Counted from the first letter of the stretch, positions 17,695 to 28,003 are shown. The stretch: 64,000 bases of DNA from Neobacillus endophyticus (GCF_013248975.1 NZ_JABRWH010000001.1:992001-1056000), one strand, 5' to 3'. The notes: generated by a model not told the origin, from the sequence alone. Program-made: numbers and translations.

Positions 17695-19905
17695 TTATTG
17701 AACCTGTAAACTCACATCATCCACATAGAAATCGGTTGGGTTGCTGGAGTCATTCGTTCCTTTGAAAGCAATTTGGATGGTCTGGCCTTTGAAATTTATC
17801 AGATTGTAGCTATGCTGCACCCAGCCGGATGCTGTGCCATCATTAAGTGTTAACAAGGTTGATAGGGCTGAACCGCTTGAATTACGTACTTGTGCGTATA
17901 AATAATCATATGGATGACTGATTTCTGTTGTTGATACATACGTCCAAAAAGTTAGAGTTGCACTGGTTGCTGTTGATGGGATTGTAACAGTTTGATAGAT
18001 GATATCTGTACTATTGTTATAGCCATTTAGATAAGCAGAGTAGCTGCCGGAGTGTGGCAACGATGAATCAATGATTTGATAGCCCCCTGTGCTCGATTCC
18101 ACCCATGGTGATTGCCCGCTTTCAAATCCTCCATTTTGAATCAGCTGTGTTGCCGTACCACCTGTACCTCCTCCCGTTCCTCCACCTGTACTGCCTGATG
18201 ATCCATTAATATCACGAATTAAGTTATAGACGTCAGGTGTTCCGATACCGGAAGCCATATCATATCCTGTAGTCGCAGGATAATACAGATTTTTTCCTGT
18301 CGTAATGTCATGATACGCTGTGTATGTTTGCGTCGTATTAAAAGCCTTATACAAAGTCGGATTTGCCTGACCAAGGCTACCCTTGCCATTTGCTGCCGCA
18401 TATTGATTATTTAATGCGGCGATTCCCGCCCATAGCGGCGCAGCGGCCGATGTACCGCCGACTACAGTCCAGGAACCTGTACTATAGATAGAATAACCAG
18501 TGCTTGGATCGGCATCTGCCGATACGTCCGGCACCTGGCGTTTCCCGTTCGAATAACTATTTTGCACACCAGGGCCTGACTGGAACGAAGGCATTGCATA
18601 CACTTGGGACAAACCGCCGCCTCCACCCGTTCTATTTAGGGTATTGCTCCAAACCGATTCTGAACCGTAAGAAGAGTTGCTGAGATTTAATTTGGTTCCG
18701 CCAACACCAGTGACATAAGGGTCGTTTGCGGGACTATCGACTTCCAAGGTAGCTCCGCCGGAATCGTAGGCTCCATTGTCACCAGATGCAGCAAAAATGC
18801 TTTGTCCTTGTGCGGCATATTGCTGAAAAATGGTATGCAAACTATTCAAAGTGGCACTCGAAATATGCTGCTCTCCTATTCCCCAGCTGACAGAAATTGA
18901 TTTTGCTTTATTATCTGAGGCAATTTTTTGATACGTATCGATTAACCCCTGATCTGTGTTTGGTCCCTCATAAACGACGACTTGTGCTTTTGGTGCAATG
19001 GCATTGATGACCTCAATATCCAGTTCAACTTCTGTTTCGCCTTGACCGGCAGCGCCGCTATAACCATCAACATATACATTGGTTGGTGCAAGACTGCCAA
19101 GACCATAATAATTGCTATAGGTACTGACATTCGTTGCTTTATATCCATCCAGTTCCATGACTGCTACGGTCTGTCCAGATCCAGTATACCCGGAGCTTGC
19201 CAGCGGGCTGATGTCGTATGCCCCTTTTAATTCAGCTGGTGTATACCCGCCGGCAGGACCGCTGCCTACATTTGGTTTCACCACAGATGCTGGTTTTTGT
19301 TTTACCAGCTGCGAGGATTTTCTTATTTTCGGATGTGTGTAGTGCGCTTCATTATTCAGACCTTCAATATCTGTAATGATCCCTGAAAATTCCACAGGGA
19401 TGCTGGGCGCCTCAGTATTTGAATAGTAAACATCACCCTTAGAATTTTTATAATTATTAATGGTGACGCCAAATGTATCCTCCATCATTCCGATCGTTCC
19501 GCTGACAGTAATAAATGCATGATTGGCTGAAACATTTTTGACTTCAAAGCCCTTGCTTGTTAAAAAGCTTTTAACTTTTGCCACCGTTTCATCTGTTGGC
19601 CCATATTGGTTTTTGAATTCATCCGGTGTTAAAAAATGTTTGTAATTAGGGGAAGCAGGATCGTTCAGGCTAGATAGGAATTGCTCCAGCTTATCACTAT
19701 TTCTTAACTGAAGGGCAATCGTTAAAGAAGCTTTTGTATTTCGATTGGTGTGGCCAAGGGGCGTACCATGCTTTGCTGCCATGGGAGCTACTTTATTAAG
19801 GTGCACACGGTTTGATGCAGCAGCAAGACTTGATCCGCTAGACAAACACAACGACAAGCTGAACAACGAAGCAACAGTTGACGCCAATAATTTCCTTTTC
19901 CTCAT
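17695..19905 (-). CDS. Secreted S53 (sedolisin/kumamolisin) protease with C-terminal beta domain
   Basis: A 736-residue pre-pro-protease: signal peptide (1-29), pro-kumamolisin domain (about 45-190), catalytic domain (about 215-565), Gly/Thr-rich linker (570-585), then a jelly-roll-like domain to the end. The Glu-Asp-Ser triad is E292 and D296 (in TEVELDIEV) and S486 (GGTSAAAP), with oxyanion D376 (SGDNGAYDSGG); YHDI and GTPD belong to the Ca site. ATG 19905 follows AAAGGAG. A c-di-GMP-I riboswitch and a terminator lie upstream. A paralogue at 30.2 kb shares the same architecture and control. Confidence 0.95.
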   Translation of the reverse strand: MRKRKLLASTVASLFSLSLCLSSGSSLAAASNRVHLNKVAPMAAKHGTPLGHTNRNTKASLTIALQLRNSDKLEQFLSSLNDPASPNYKHFLTPDEFKNQYGPTDETVAKVKSFLTSKGFEVKNVSANHAFITVSGTIGMMEDTFGVTINNYKNSKGDVYYSNTEAPSIPVEFSGIITDIEGLNNEAHYTHPKIRKSSQLVKQKPASVVKPNVGSGPAGGYTPAELKGAYDISPLASSGYTGSGQTVAVMELDGYKATNVSTYSNYYGLGSLAPTNVYVDGYSGAAGQGETEVELDIEVINAIAPKAQVVVYEGPNTDQGLIDTYQKIASDNKAKSISVSWGIGEQHISSATLNSLHTIFQQYAAQGQSIFAASGDNGAYDSGGATLEVDSPANDPYVTGVGGTKLNLSNSSYGSESVWSNTLNRTGGGGGLSQVYAMPSFQSGPGVQNSYSNGKRQVPDVSADADPSTGYSIYSTGSWTVVGGTSAAAPLWAGIAALNNQYAAANGKGSLGQANPTLYKAFNTTQTYTAYHDITTGKNLYYPATTGYDMASGIGTPDVYNLIRDINGSSGSTGGGTGGGTGGTATQLIQNGGFESGQSPWVESSTGGYQIIDSSLPHSGSYSAYLNGYNNSTDIIYQTVTIPSTATSATLTFWTYVSTTEISHPYDYLYAQVRNSSGSALSTLLTLNDGTASGWVQHSYNLINFKGQTIQIAFKGTNDSSNPTDFYVDDVSLQVQ

Positions 19906-19929
19906 CCTTCCACTCTCCTTTTCTCCAAA

Positions 19930-19978
19930 CAAAAAAGGCCTGCCGCCATGACAGAACCTAGGTCCCTTTAGGCGGCCC
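19930..19978 (-). terminator. Terminator in the riboswitch expression platform (S53 gene 1)
   Basis: On the minus strand the 3' end of the aptamer (GGGCCGCC, 19978-19971) can pair with GGCGGC-A-GGCC (19947-19937), followed by six T (19936-19931). Termination would occur just before the ribosome binding site. Confidence 0.65.
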
Positions 19979-20065
19979 GACTACCGTAGAACGGAGTTTT
20001 TCATCCTGTTCTTTAGGCTCGCGGCTTTGCGTCACTATTTTTCAATAGCTTTGCCTTTTTCATTA
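19968..20065 (-). promoter_or_regulatory. Cyclic di-GMP-I (GEMM-I) riboswitch upstream of S53 gene 1
   Basis: Minus-strand leader contains, in order, AAAGGCAAAGC, a GAAA-type loop, GTGACGCAAAGCC, GCGAGCCTAAAG, a variable P3 hairpin and ACGGTAGTCGGGCCGCC. These are the conserved pieces of the GEMM-I aptamer, including GACGCAAAGCC and the GGTAGTCGGGC end. The aptamer lies about 65 bases before the start codon. Confidence 0.9.
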
Positions 20066-20234
20066 GGTTCAATTGTATAAAATTTCCTCTTAATTGGTAT
20101 TTTACTAGGTGAGTAATTCAAAGTATATAAGTATTTCCTCCTAAAAAATGGTAAACACTCAACAAAACCGGCTATTAGCGTTAAGCCATCTTCTTCCTAA
20201 AATACAAATAGGGAGCACTTTTCTAGTGCCCCCA

Positions 20235-21563
20235 TTAATGTTTTTCATTATTTATATAAATTTGATAATTATTTCTGCCCTTCTCTTTAGCACGGTAAAG
20301 AGCTTGATCCGCGGCTTTTATGAGTGATTCAACATCAAAACCCTTTTCGTAAATGGCAATTCCTATACTCGAGGTCGTAACAAACTCATGCTCGCCAATT
20401 TTCCATTTATCTTTTAAGGAATCAATGATTTTCTCAGCTATTACATTAGCATCCATTTCATGTTCAATCTCTAATAAGGCACAAAATTCGTCGCCGCCAA
20501 TTCGGGCTAAGATATCACATTTTTTTATACAGCCCTTAACCCTTTGAGAGAACTGAATTAATAGTTCATCTCCTACATCATGGCCTAATGTGTCATTTAT
20601 CAGTTTGAATTTATCGAGATCCAGATACATCACGGCGATTTTCCGTTCGGATTGATGAATCTCTTTTAAAGCTTGTTCGAGCTTCTCTGTAAATAATCTT
20701 CTGTTCGGTAAATCAGTCAGCATATCATGGTAGGCCATATAGCGCAGTTTCTTCTCAAACGATTTCCTCTCCATAATTTCTCTTGCCACAACAAGGACAT
20801 GGAGGATATTCTTCTCACCATCTAAAACAGGTGAGGCCTTCGCTTCTAACCAAACACAGTTACCATTGGCATGCATATGACGAAATTCTACCGTTTTTGT
20901 CTGTTTTGTCACCATAATATCCATAAATTGATGGTAGATGTAGTCCCGATCCTGCGGATGAATGAAATCAAACAACCTTTTTCCTTCATAGACTTTAGGA
21001 GTATAACCTAACACTGATTCATGAGAAGGAGATGCATAGATCATGATCCCATTCGAATCTATATTACTCACTAAATCAGTCATATTATCCGCAATCATTT
21101 GATAGCGGTTTTTCAATTCTGTGAGCTCTATTTCTTTCCTTTTCCGATCAGAAATATCTCTTACAATGGCAATGACATACGTACAAACACCATTTTGGTC
21201 AAAGACCGGCGTAATCTTTGATTCAAAATGAATAAAATCGAGAGGAGTTTTTTGTTCATTTTGCCTGTAAAGAGAAGTACTTACTTTGAAATCCTCATAT
21301 GTGACGTATTCTTTTAGTTTGATGGCATTATGATATTGTGCGTTAATGATTTCAGCACTTTCTTTAGGCATGACTTCTTCAATCGTTTTGCCAATGGCGC
21401 CATCTTCTAGTTTAGCCATTCTCTTCGCAGGCTCGTTTACAAATAAATAGCGAAAACGCCCTGCTTCATCTACTCTCATGATATAGACTAAATCGGAAAT
21501 GTTATCAAATACTTCAAAAAACGAGTCAATATGTTGAATGATGTCCAATTTGCTAGTTAACAT
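20235..21563 (-). CDS. PAS-PAS-GGDEF diguanylate cyclase
   Basis: A 442-residue soluble sensor cyclase: PAS domains at about 15-140 and 155-268, GGDEF domain at 273-435 with the intact signature GGDEF at 356-360, so it should make c-di-GMP from two GTP. The inhibitory I-site position (RxxD five residues before GGDEF) reads KKCD, so classical product inhibition is doubtful. ATG 21563 follows AAGGGG; the upstream ATG at 21584 would place that site inside the gene. No membrane segment. A c-di-GMP-I riboswitch sits in its own leader, giving a possible RNA-level feedback. Confidence 0.95.
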   Translation of the reverse strand: MLTSKLDIIQHIDSFFEVFDNISDLVYIMRVDEAGRFRYLFVNEPAKRMAKLEDGAIGKTIEEVMPKESAEIINAQYHNAIKLKEYVTYEDFKVSTSLYRQNEQKTPLDFIHFESKITPVFDQNGVCTYVIAIVRDISDRKRKEIELTELKNRYQMIADNMTDLVSNIDSNGIMIYASPSHESVLGYTPKVYEGKRLFDFIHPQDRDYIYHQFMDIMVTKQTKTVEFRHMHANGNCVWLEAKASPVLDGEKNILHVLVVAREIMERKSFEKKLRYMAYHDMLTDLPNRRLFTEKLEQALKEIHQSERKIAVMYLDLDKFKLINDTLGHDVGDELLIQFSQRVKGCIKKCDILARIGGDEFCALLEIEHEMDANVIAEKIIDSLKDKWKIGEHEFVTTSSIGIAIYEKGFDVESLIKAADQALYRAKEKGRNNYQIYINNEKH

Positions 21564-21570
21564 ATAATTT

Positions 21571-21700
21571 CCCCTTAAAGACATAGTTGAATATCCTTAA
21601 AAAGCCTTTAAGGTATTCGGCAGCCAGGCGATCTTAGAAGCATGAACCTTAGATCCGTAGCTTTGCGTCCTTATCTTTCGACAAGTTTGCCTTTATCGTA
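21571..21700 (-). promoter_or_regulatory. Cyclic di-GMP-I (GEMM-I) riboswitch upstream of the GGDEF gene
   Basis: Minus-strand order: AAAGGCAAACTTG, GAAA loop, AAGGACGCAAAGC, TACGGATCTAAGG, P3 hairpin, GCCTGGCTGCCGAATACC. This is a full GEMM-I aptamer (about 21607-21700). Right after it, CCTTAAA (21613-21607) can pair with TTTAAGG (21601-21595) or with the Shine-Dalgarno region TTTAAGGGG (21579-21571). These alternatives would suit translational control; no T-run follows. Confidence 0.9.
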
Positions 21701-21752
21701 AATATAGCTATACTCATTATAAAGCTATATGCCAATCATGTTCCATCCCATT

Positions 21753-23318
21753 TTATGGTATCAGCCAAACGTTTTTTCCAGCCAACACCCCGTAATACCA
21801 ATAGGTGCTATCTACCATTGCAGTTTGCTTCACGGTGAAACTGCGTTTTTTGTAGACTGACAGCTTCGCAAAGACGACATCCTTCGTTCCGCCCCAAGGT
21901 TTGCTGTAAGCACTGCCGTTTCCACTTAGACAAAGGTTTTTCACTTTGTTGCTTACATTTTCGTAGTTTCGGGAAATGAAGTCAGTTGAAAGAACCCACC
22001 CGATCGGGCTTGTCCCAGTCTCATTTCCGCTTAGTAAATAATAGGTTTGACTGCCCAGTTTGGCTTGTCTCTTAATATAGTATACCTTATTTATATAAGC
22101 AGTTCCTGCTTGGAATGGTGAACTGCTTCCAAGGTTTTTATAAATTTTCACAGTGCCATTCTGAATATTTCCCAATCGGCTGGCGGCACTTTCCACGGCT
22201 TGGTTCAGGTTTCCGGCATCCATCCAAACGGTCTTTCCCGCTAAACTCCCTTGGTACCAAACGGCATTGCCAACCATTTCTGTTCTATTAATCTTAAATT
22301 CTAAATTTGTATCATCCGAAAGCGATCCAAAGACGACATCATTCTTCGCTCCCCAAGGCTTACTGTAAGCACTGCCGTTTCCGGTAAAATAGAGCGTCTT
22401 GGAAGATTGATCTACTAACGTATTGGGATAGGTGATGACATCCGCAGCCTTCACCCAGCCAACCACTCCGTCCGTACTGCTAGGCTGGCGGCTTAACAAA
22501 TAATAGGTTTGCTTGCCGAAAAAGGCTAATTTTTTAATATAAAAGGTTTGGTTCATGACAGAATCATCTGCTTTCATAGATGATGTGCTATCATTATAGT
22601 TTTGATAGATTGAAATATTGCTGTTGCGAATTTGTCCCAAACGATTCGTATCTGCGATTTTATCAGGCAGTTTTTGATAGTAAGAGGCAACTAACTGAAC
22701 AAACTGATCCCAGCTATAGCCCCACTTCTGAAAATAATCAATCGGATCCGTATGGGTGGTTCCTCCAAGAAACTTTGTCACGGCGTTATGGGACCATAAT
22801 GTACCTGTTCCCGTATTCCCAGCATCAATCAATGGCAGATTATAGCGATAGAGTATATTCGCAATATAATTGGCATCGTTATTCACTGATCGGGCAAATT
22901 CATCAAATGTTTTCGCCCTGACGAGTTCAACATGGACAAACCTTTGATTGGCATACTTCCCTGCGCCCCATGCTCCATAATCCAGCGAATGAATTTCGAT
23001 TACATGTGAACCATCCACAAAAGCATGGACAAAGGCATTTTGATAGTTTTTCGACATATAGGAGATTTCGCCGGTAATCGTTGAATTGTCATTACCCGTC
23101 TCATGTACGACAACGCCTTCTACCTCCCCGAAGCCATTACGATAAGTAAAATTCGGAAAAGAACTTTTATAGTCATTTTGTACCTTAATCGGTGCTAGAT
23201 TTTGCGAAAAAATATAATCATTTACTTTGGAACCGGTTGTTCCCGCTGCACTTATAAGTGACGGTGAGCCAACTAAAAGCACGATGAATGTTAACACAAG
23301 GATGATATGCTTTTTCAT
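21753..23318 (-). CDS. Secreted N-acetylmuramoyl-L-alanine amidase with GW repeats
   Basis: A 521-residue cell-wall hydrolase. A signal peptide (1-24, ending SAA) precedes an Amidase_2 domain (about 60-215) with zinc ligands in VVVHETG and TTHTDP and a conserved WSHNAVT. Four GW-type modules follow (about 225-290, 300-365, 375-450, 455-521), seen as paired segments ending in GWV or VWL; GW modules bind lipoteichoic acid and keep autolysins on the surface. It is transcribed in the same direction as the GGDEF gene, 168 bases before the riboswitch-bearing leader, and may be read separately. Confidence 0.92.
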   Translation of the reverse strand: MKKHIILVLTFIVLLVGSPSLISAAGTTGSKVNDYIFSQNLAPIKVQNDYKSSFPNFTYRNGFGEVEGVVVHETGNDNSTITGEISYMSKNYQNAFVHAFVDGSHVIEIHSLDYGAWGAGKYANQRFVHVELVRAKTFDEFARSVNNDANYIANILYRYNLPLIDAGNTGTGTLWSHNAVTKFLGGTTHTDPIDYFQKWGYSWDQFVQLVASYYQKLPDKIADTNRLGQIRNSNISIYQNYNDSTSSMKADDSVMNQTFYIKKLAFFGKQTYYLLSRQPSSTDGVVGWVKAADVITYPNTLVDQSSKTLYFTGNGSAYSKPWGAKNDVVFGSLSDDTNLEFKINRTEMVGNAVWYQGSLAGKTVWMDAGNLNQAVESAASRLGNIQNGTVKIYKNLGSSSPFQAGTAYINKVYYIKRQAKLGSQTYYLLSGNETGTSPIGWVLSTDFISRNYENVSNKVKNLCLSGNGSAYSKPWGGTKDVVFAKLSVYKKRSFTVKQTAMVDSTYWYYGVLAGKNVWLIP

Positions 23319-23667
23319 TTCTCCTTTAACCCCATTCTCTTTATCTAATTCTATATATATATCTATTATACTATTAAAATAGTAACAAAATTGACATCAT
23401 TTATTTTTGTCTGATAAAAAATTTAAGTTTTTATACTTGTTTTTTTCCACATACTTATTCCATAACGGAAGGGCACAATGTTAATGGAGGATTTCAAATA
23501 GTAGAAGGGGAACCTTACTGACGGCAGAAATTTCCCGTCTTTTTTATGTGAGGAAAATAACGATCCAAACAAAGGAAAAGAAGAATCAGTTGGAAGCAAA
23601 GCAAAAGGAGCAGACAATTAGCTGCTCCTTCCACATTATCTATTCATCTTCGTATTATTTATATTAA
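23319..23667. other. Intergenic region upstream of the GW amidase
   Basis: Holds an AT-rich promoter region (TATAAT on the minus strand at 23369-23364) for the amidase, a plus-strand hairpin GACGG/CCGTC followed by TTTTTT (about 23523-23546) with no plus-strand gene before it, and the put operon terminator. The 64-codon minus frame here has no ribosome binding site and is not called. Confidence 0.5.
23605..23630 (-). terminator. Terminator of the putC-putB operon
   Basis: Stem AAGGAGCAG / CTGCTCCTT (23605-23613, 23622-23630) with T-rich sequence following on the minus strand. Confidence 0.75.
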
Positions 23668-24582
23668 TTACTTAGAAAAGAGTCCTTTCAGTGCGAAAGA
23701 CACATTTTGAGGTCTTTCTGCCAGCCGGCGCATAAAATACCCAAACCAATCATTCCCAAACGGAATATACACACGCATTTTATAACCTTCTTGAACTAAT
23801 TTCAGTTGCATGTCTGTGCGAAACCCATACAACATCTGAAATTCAAATTGATCTCGAGGGATGTTATTTTCACGAGCGAATTGTTTTACTTTGGCAATAA
23901 TATGATGGTCATGAGAAGCAATCGCAGTATAACTTCCACTCAGCAGATGCTCTTCAATGATTTTTAAATAATTTTCATCCACCTTCTCTTTCTCTTGAAA
24001 GGCGACTTCAGGAGGTTCTTTATATGCTCCCTTTACTAAACGCAAAGGAATTCCTTTTAATTCTTTAACATCTTGGTGAGAACGAAACAAATAAGCCTGA
24101 ATAACCGTTCCAACATTGTCATATGTTTCACGCAATTCTCTTAGGATATCGAGCGTTATTTGACAATGGGCATGATCTTCCATATCGATTCGGACAAAAT
24201 TGTTATGTTTTTTAGCTGTCTCAAGGATCCGCTTCATGTTGCTCAAACAAAAGTCCCGATCAATATCCAGTCCCAGCTGAGTCATTTTAACTGATAAATT
24301 ACTATTAACTCCGGATTTCGCAATCGCTTTCAATGTCTTTACATTATATTCTGTTGCTTCCAACGCTTCTTCTCTGCTTGAAACGAATTCACCTAAATGA
24401 TCCAGTGTACAAATCAAGCCCTTATTGTTTAATTCTTGAACTTTTTTAATAGCACTCTCGATCGTTTCTCCTGCCACAACTTGTGAAGCTCCAAATCGAA
24501 GGCCCCATTTTTTGGCCGCTTTATTTAATCCTTTACTTTGGGAGGCATAAAGAAATACATTTTTCGAAACTTCCGCTAACAT
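23668..24582 (-). CDS. putB: Proline dehydrogenase
   Basis: A 304-residue monofunctional FAD proline dehydrogenase of the Bacillus PutB/FadM size, oxidising L-proline to pyrroline-5-carboxylate. Typical barrel motifs are present: SVKMTQLGLDID, RIDMEDHAH, LRLVKGAYKEP, ASHDHH and FQMLYGFR. It is the second gene of an operon, 59 bases after the P5C dehydrogenase gene that completes the pathway to glutamate. Alternative reading is none; the family assignment is clear. Confidence 0.95.
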   Translation of the reverse strand: MLAEVSKNVFLYASQSKGLNKAAKKWGLRFGASQVVAGETIESAIKKVQELNNKGLICTLDHLGEFVSSREEALEATEYNVKTLKAIAKSGVNSNLSVKMTQLGLDIDRDFCLSNMKRILETAKKHNNFVRIDMEDHAHCQITLDILRELRETYDNVGTVIQAYLFRSHQDVKELKGIPLRLVKGAYKEPPEVAFQEKEKVDENYLKIIEEHLLSGSYTAIASHDHHIIAKVKQFARENNIPRDQFEFQMLYGFRTDMQLKLVQEGYKMRVYIPFGNDWFGYFMRRLAERPQNVSFALKGLFSK

Positions 24583-24641
24583 TGCATTCCCTCCAGCTGT
24601 TTTGTTTTTAAAGGGCAGCTACAACAGCTGCCCGCCTCTTC

Positions 24642-26210
24642 TTAAAATGTTTGGCTAGTTGTTTTTGCTTGCATGTGCAAGATCAGGTAGTCTGGTCCTC
24701 CTGCTTTTGAGTCCGTTCCTGACATATTAAATCCGCCAAATGGCTGGTAACCAACAATTGCTCCCGTACAGCCGCGGTTGAAATAAAGATTTCCGACATG
24801 AAATTCTTCTTTTGCCCGCTCGATATGTTCAGGATTATTAGTAATGAGAGCTCCAGTTAGTCCGTAATCGGTATTGTTTGCGATTTCCATCATATGGTCA
24901 AAATCCCGAGCCTTGCAAAAAGCGAGAACAGGCCCAAAGATTTCTTCTTGCATAAGACGCGCACGTTCATCTACATCAGCAAAAATGGTTGGTTGAATGA
25001 AGTACCCTTTGGAATCGTCGCCATCTCCACCCGTCATCAATTTACCTTCCTCTTTGCCAATTTCAATATATTTCATGATTTTATTGTAAGAAACTTGACT
25101 GATCACCGGCCCCATATAGGTATTTGCGTCTTCCGGGCTTCCTAAACTTAATGTCTTTGTTAATGCCACTGCTTTTTCAAGTACTTCATCGTAAACATCT
25201 TGATGTACAACAGCACGGGAACCAGCTGAACACTTTTGTCCAGAAAATCCAAAAGCAGAGTAAACAATAGAGGATGCCGCTAAATCCAAATCCACGTCTT
25301 TATCAACAACGACGGTATCTTTTCCTCCCATTTCGGCAATAACACGCTTTAACCAAAGTTGACCTGGATGCACTTTTGCCGCTCGTTCATATATACGGCA
25401 GCCCACTTCCCTGGAACCTGTAAAGGAAATGAAGCGTGTTTTCGGATGATCCACAAGGTAATCCCCTATTTCCGAACCTTCTCCCGGAACATAGTTCAGT
25501 ACCCCTTGAGGAAGTCCTGCTTCTTCCATGATTTCTACGAATTTGGCAGCGACGACCGGTGTATTATCAGATGGTTTAAGAAGGACTGTATTTCCTGCAA
25601 CGATTGCTGCAGTCACGGTTCCTGCCATGATCGCCAATGGGAAGTTAAACGGTGAAATGATGATTCCTACGCCAAGCGGGATATAATTGAACTTGTTACT
25701 TTCTCCCTCACGGCTGTTTACTGGTACCCCATCTTTTAATTGCATCATCTGACGGGCATAGAATTCAAGAAAGTCAATGGCTTCTGCTGTATCCGCATCC
25801 GCTTCTTTCCAAGGTTTTCCTGCTTCTTTTACAAGATAGCCTGAGAATTCATGCTTACGGCGGCGAAGGATCGCAGCTGCCCGGAATAAAATATTCGCAC
25901 GTTCTTCCGGATCATGCTTTTTCCACGATTCAAATGTTGAAAGAGCAACTTGCATTGCTTTTTCAGCTAGATCTTTATCAGCTTTCGAAACATTCCCAAT
26001 GATTTCTGTCTTATTACTTGGGTTAACCGAGATCGTCTTTTCAACCGTTGTAATGCGCTCTGAACCAATAATTAACGGATATTCTTGACCTAATTGAGAA
26101 TTAACTAAACTCAGGGCTTCTTCAAATGCTTGTTTATTTTCTTCTATCGAAAAATCTGTAAATGGTTCATGTTTGTACGGTTTAATTGGACTTTTAGCTT
26201 CAGTGATCAT
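24642..26210 (-). CDS. putC: L-glutamate gamma-semialdehyde (P5C) dehydrogenase
   Basis: A 522-residue aldehyde dehydrogenase of the RocA/PutC/PruA type, oxidising the semialdehyde from proline (or arginine/ornithine) to glutamate with NAD+. The catalytic Cys is in GQKCSAGSR, the general base Glu in IAEMGGKD, and the cofactor region is FTGSREVG. Start ATG 26210 follows GCGAGGAGAG. The order putC-putB and the nearby permease gene define a proline utilisation cluster. The alternative symbol rocA would apply if arginine were the main source; context favours proline. Confidence 0.94.
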   Translation of the reverse strand: MITEAKSPIKPYKHEPFTDFSIEENKQAFEEALSLVNSQLGQEYPLIIGSERITTVEKTISVNPSNKTEIIGNVSKADKDLAEKAMQVALSTFESWKKHDPEERANILFRAAAILRRRKHEFSGYLVKEAGKPWKEADADTAEAIDFLEFYARQMMQLKDGVPVNSREGESNKFNYIPLGVGIIISPFNFPLAIMAGTVTAAIVAGNTVLLKPSDNTPVVAAKFVEIMEEAGLPQGVLNYVPGEGSEIGDYLVDHPKTRFISFTGSREVGCRIYERAAKVHPGQLWLKRVIAEMGGKDTVVVDKDVDLDLAASSIVYSAFGFSGQKCSAGSRAVVHQDVYDEVLEKAVALTKTLSLGSPEDANTYMGPVISQVSYNKIMKYIEIGKEEGKLMTGGDGDDSKGYFIQPTIFADVDERARLMQEEIFGPVLAFCKARDFDHMMEIANNTDYGLTGALITNNPEHIERAKEEFHVGNLYFNRGCTGAIVGYQPFGGFNMSGTDSKAGGPDYLILHMQAKTTSQTF

Positions 26211-26617
26211 GACATTCTCTCCTCGCGAAATAATTTTAAAAATTTGACCCTGTTATATTTGGTTGTTGATTTCCACTCTAATTAACTGAGTATAAAAAAC
26301 AACAATGTCGTTTATCAGAGCCAAAATTTAATAGATAACAAGTGTTTAAGACTTTTCACAAGCTTAGGAACTACTAATTAGAAAATTTACAATATTAAAT
26401 ATAAGTGTATTATAAAATATTTTAGACAATTTTGTACACATATTTTTAAAAAATGTTCATATTTTTATCAAAAAGACACTTTTGTTTAATGTGGTGTACA
26501 ATTGTGCTCAAAAAGCTAATCTATTACCAATGGATTTTTATATAGACCAGTTCCTTGTCAGGTACATGAAAAAAGCCACGAATTCAAAGTGAATTCACGG
26601 CTTTTTAAAATGATAGA
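26211..26617. other. Promoter region of the putC-putB operon
   Basis: AT-rich stretch. On the minus strand TATAAT appears with a weak TGTACA about 17 bases before it. A 12-base near-palindrome around GTACAATTGTGC lies at about 26496-26507. I looked for a sigma-54 -24/-12 promoter (TGGC-N8-TTGC spacing) and did not find a convincing one. Confidence 0.4.
26569..26606. terminator. Terminator of the permease gene
   Basis: Long hairpin with arms AAAAAGCC..GAATTCA and TGAATTC..GGCTTTTT, two mismatches, and A/T runs on both sides. Confidence 0.8.
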
Positions 26618-28003
26618 CTAAACTACTTGTTTGTCTGGTAGTGTATTCGTTGATCGTTTATTCTTGAAGACAAAATATGAACCGACAACACAGACAGCAA
26701 TCAATGCTGTTAAGTAGAATTGGGAACGAAGGGAATCAATAAATGCCTGCATGATCAAAACGACGGCAATAACCAAAATAGTTGCATATGTCAAATAAGG
26801 GAATAACCACATTTTGATTTTGAGTGCTTCAGGTTTTTCTTTTTCATATTTTCTTCTTAAGCGCAGCTGTGAAAATGCAATGACCAGATAAACAAGCAAG
26901 GCTACTCCCCCGGAAGCATTGACCAAGAAGAGAAAGATTTTGTCAGGAGACAGATAATTAAAAATGACGCTAATAAAGGACACTACCGTACATCCCAAGA
27001 TCGCATAAACTGGTACTCCTCTTTTGTTTACCTTTGAAAATGCGCGAGGAGCATCCCCATTTTGTGCCATGGCAAACAACATACGAGAACTTGTATATAG
27101 ACCTGAATTCAAGCAAGAAAGCACGGCTGTCAAAACGATAAAGTTCATGATTTGACCTGCAGCCGGTATATTTAGAACATTAAGAACGGAAACAAACGGA
27201 TTTTTTAATAGAGTTGTAGAATTCCATGGAAGAACAGTTACCAGAACTAAAATGGAACCCAGATAAAAAATAAGAATTCGATAAATAACACTGTTGGTCG
27301 CAACCGTAATGGCTTTTTCAGGGTGTGATGTTTCTCCAGCGGCGATGGCGACAATTTCACTTCCCATAAAAGAAAACATGACAAGCGCAATCCCCACAAA
27401 GATCGAGCTGAATCCATGAGGCATGAATCCTCCTCTATGGAGAATATTAGATGTCCCTGGCGAATGAACATGTGGTATAAGGCCGAAGATAATAGCCCCC
27501 CCAAGAGCCAAAAATAAGACAATACTTACAACTTTGATCAATGAAAACCAATACTCGAACTCACCATATGATTTAACCGAATACAAGTTAGTCAGCGTTA
27601 ATAACAATGTGAGGGCGAGACTGACAGACCAGGAAGGCCAGGAAGGAAACCAGTATTGAATGATATTGGAACCCCCAATCGCTTCAACCGCAATAACGAT
27701 TACCCAAAAAAACCAGTATAACCAACCGATTGTATAGCCTGCCCACGGTCCCATGGCTTCTCGGGCATACGTAGAGAAAGAACCGCTCGTTGGATTGACA
27801 ATAGACATTTCTCCCAACATGCGCATAACCAAAACAACTAACAGCCCAGCGAATACATAAGAAAAAATAGATGCAGGTCCTGCTGAGTTAATGAGGGAGC
27901 CGCTTCCGACAAATAATCCAGCTCCAATGATTCCTCCCAGAGAAATCATGGTAATATGCCGAATTTTCAAGTCTTTCTTTAACTCCGTTTGCTGATGACT
28001 CAT
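26618..28003 (-). CDS. gabP: GabP-like amino acid permease (GABA/proline)
   Basis: A 461-residue twelve-helix APC-superfamily permease, strongly similar along its length to B. subtilis GabP: GGIIGAGLFVGSGS, RMLGEMS, NPTSGSFS, GPWAGYTIGWLYWFFWVIVIA and the loop ETSHPEKAI. B. subtilis GabP takes up GABA and also proline, which fits its place beside putC-putB. ATG 28003 is preceded by AAAGGAAGTGG; the ATG at 28024 has no site. A good cre site upstream suggests carbon catabolite repression. Substrate preference is inferred from context. Confidence 0.87.
   Translation of the reverse strand: MSHQQTELKKDLKIRHITMISLGGIIGAGLFVGSGSLINSAGPASIFSYVFAGLLVVLVMRMLGEMSIVNPTSGSFSTYAREAMGPWAGYTIGWLYWFFWVIVIAVEAIGGSNIIQYWFPSWPSWSVSLALTLLLTLTNLYSVKSYGEFEYWFSLIKVVSIVLFLALGGAIIFGLIPHVHSPGTSNILHRGGFMPHGFSSIFVGIALVMFSFMGSEIVAIAAGETSHPEKAITVATNSVIYRILIFYLGSILVLVTVLPWNSTTLLKNPFVSVLNVLNIPAAGQIMNFIVLTAVLSCLNSGLYTSSRMLFAMAQNGDAPRAFSKVNKRGVPVYAILGCTVVSFISVIFNYLSPDKIFLFLVNASGGVALLVYLVIAFSQLRLRRKYEKEKPEALKIKMWLFPYLTYATILVIAVVLIMQAFIDSLRSQFYLTALIAVCVVGSYFVFKNKRSTNTLPDKQVV

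Noticed and set aside
23423..23617. 64-codon minus frame upstream of the GW amidase
   Set aside because: No ribosome binding site, it overlaps a terminator hairpin and has no protein-like features.
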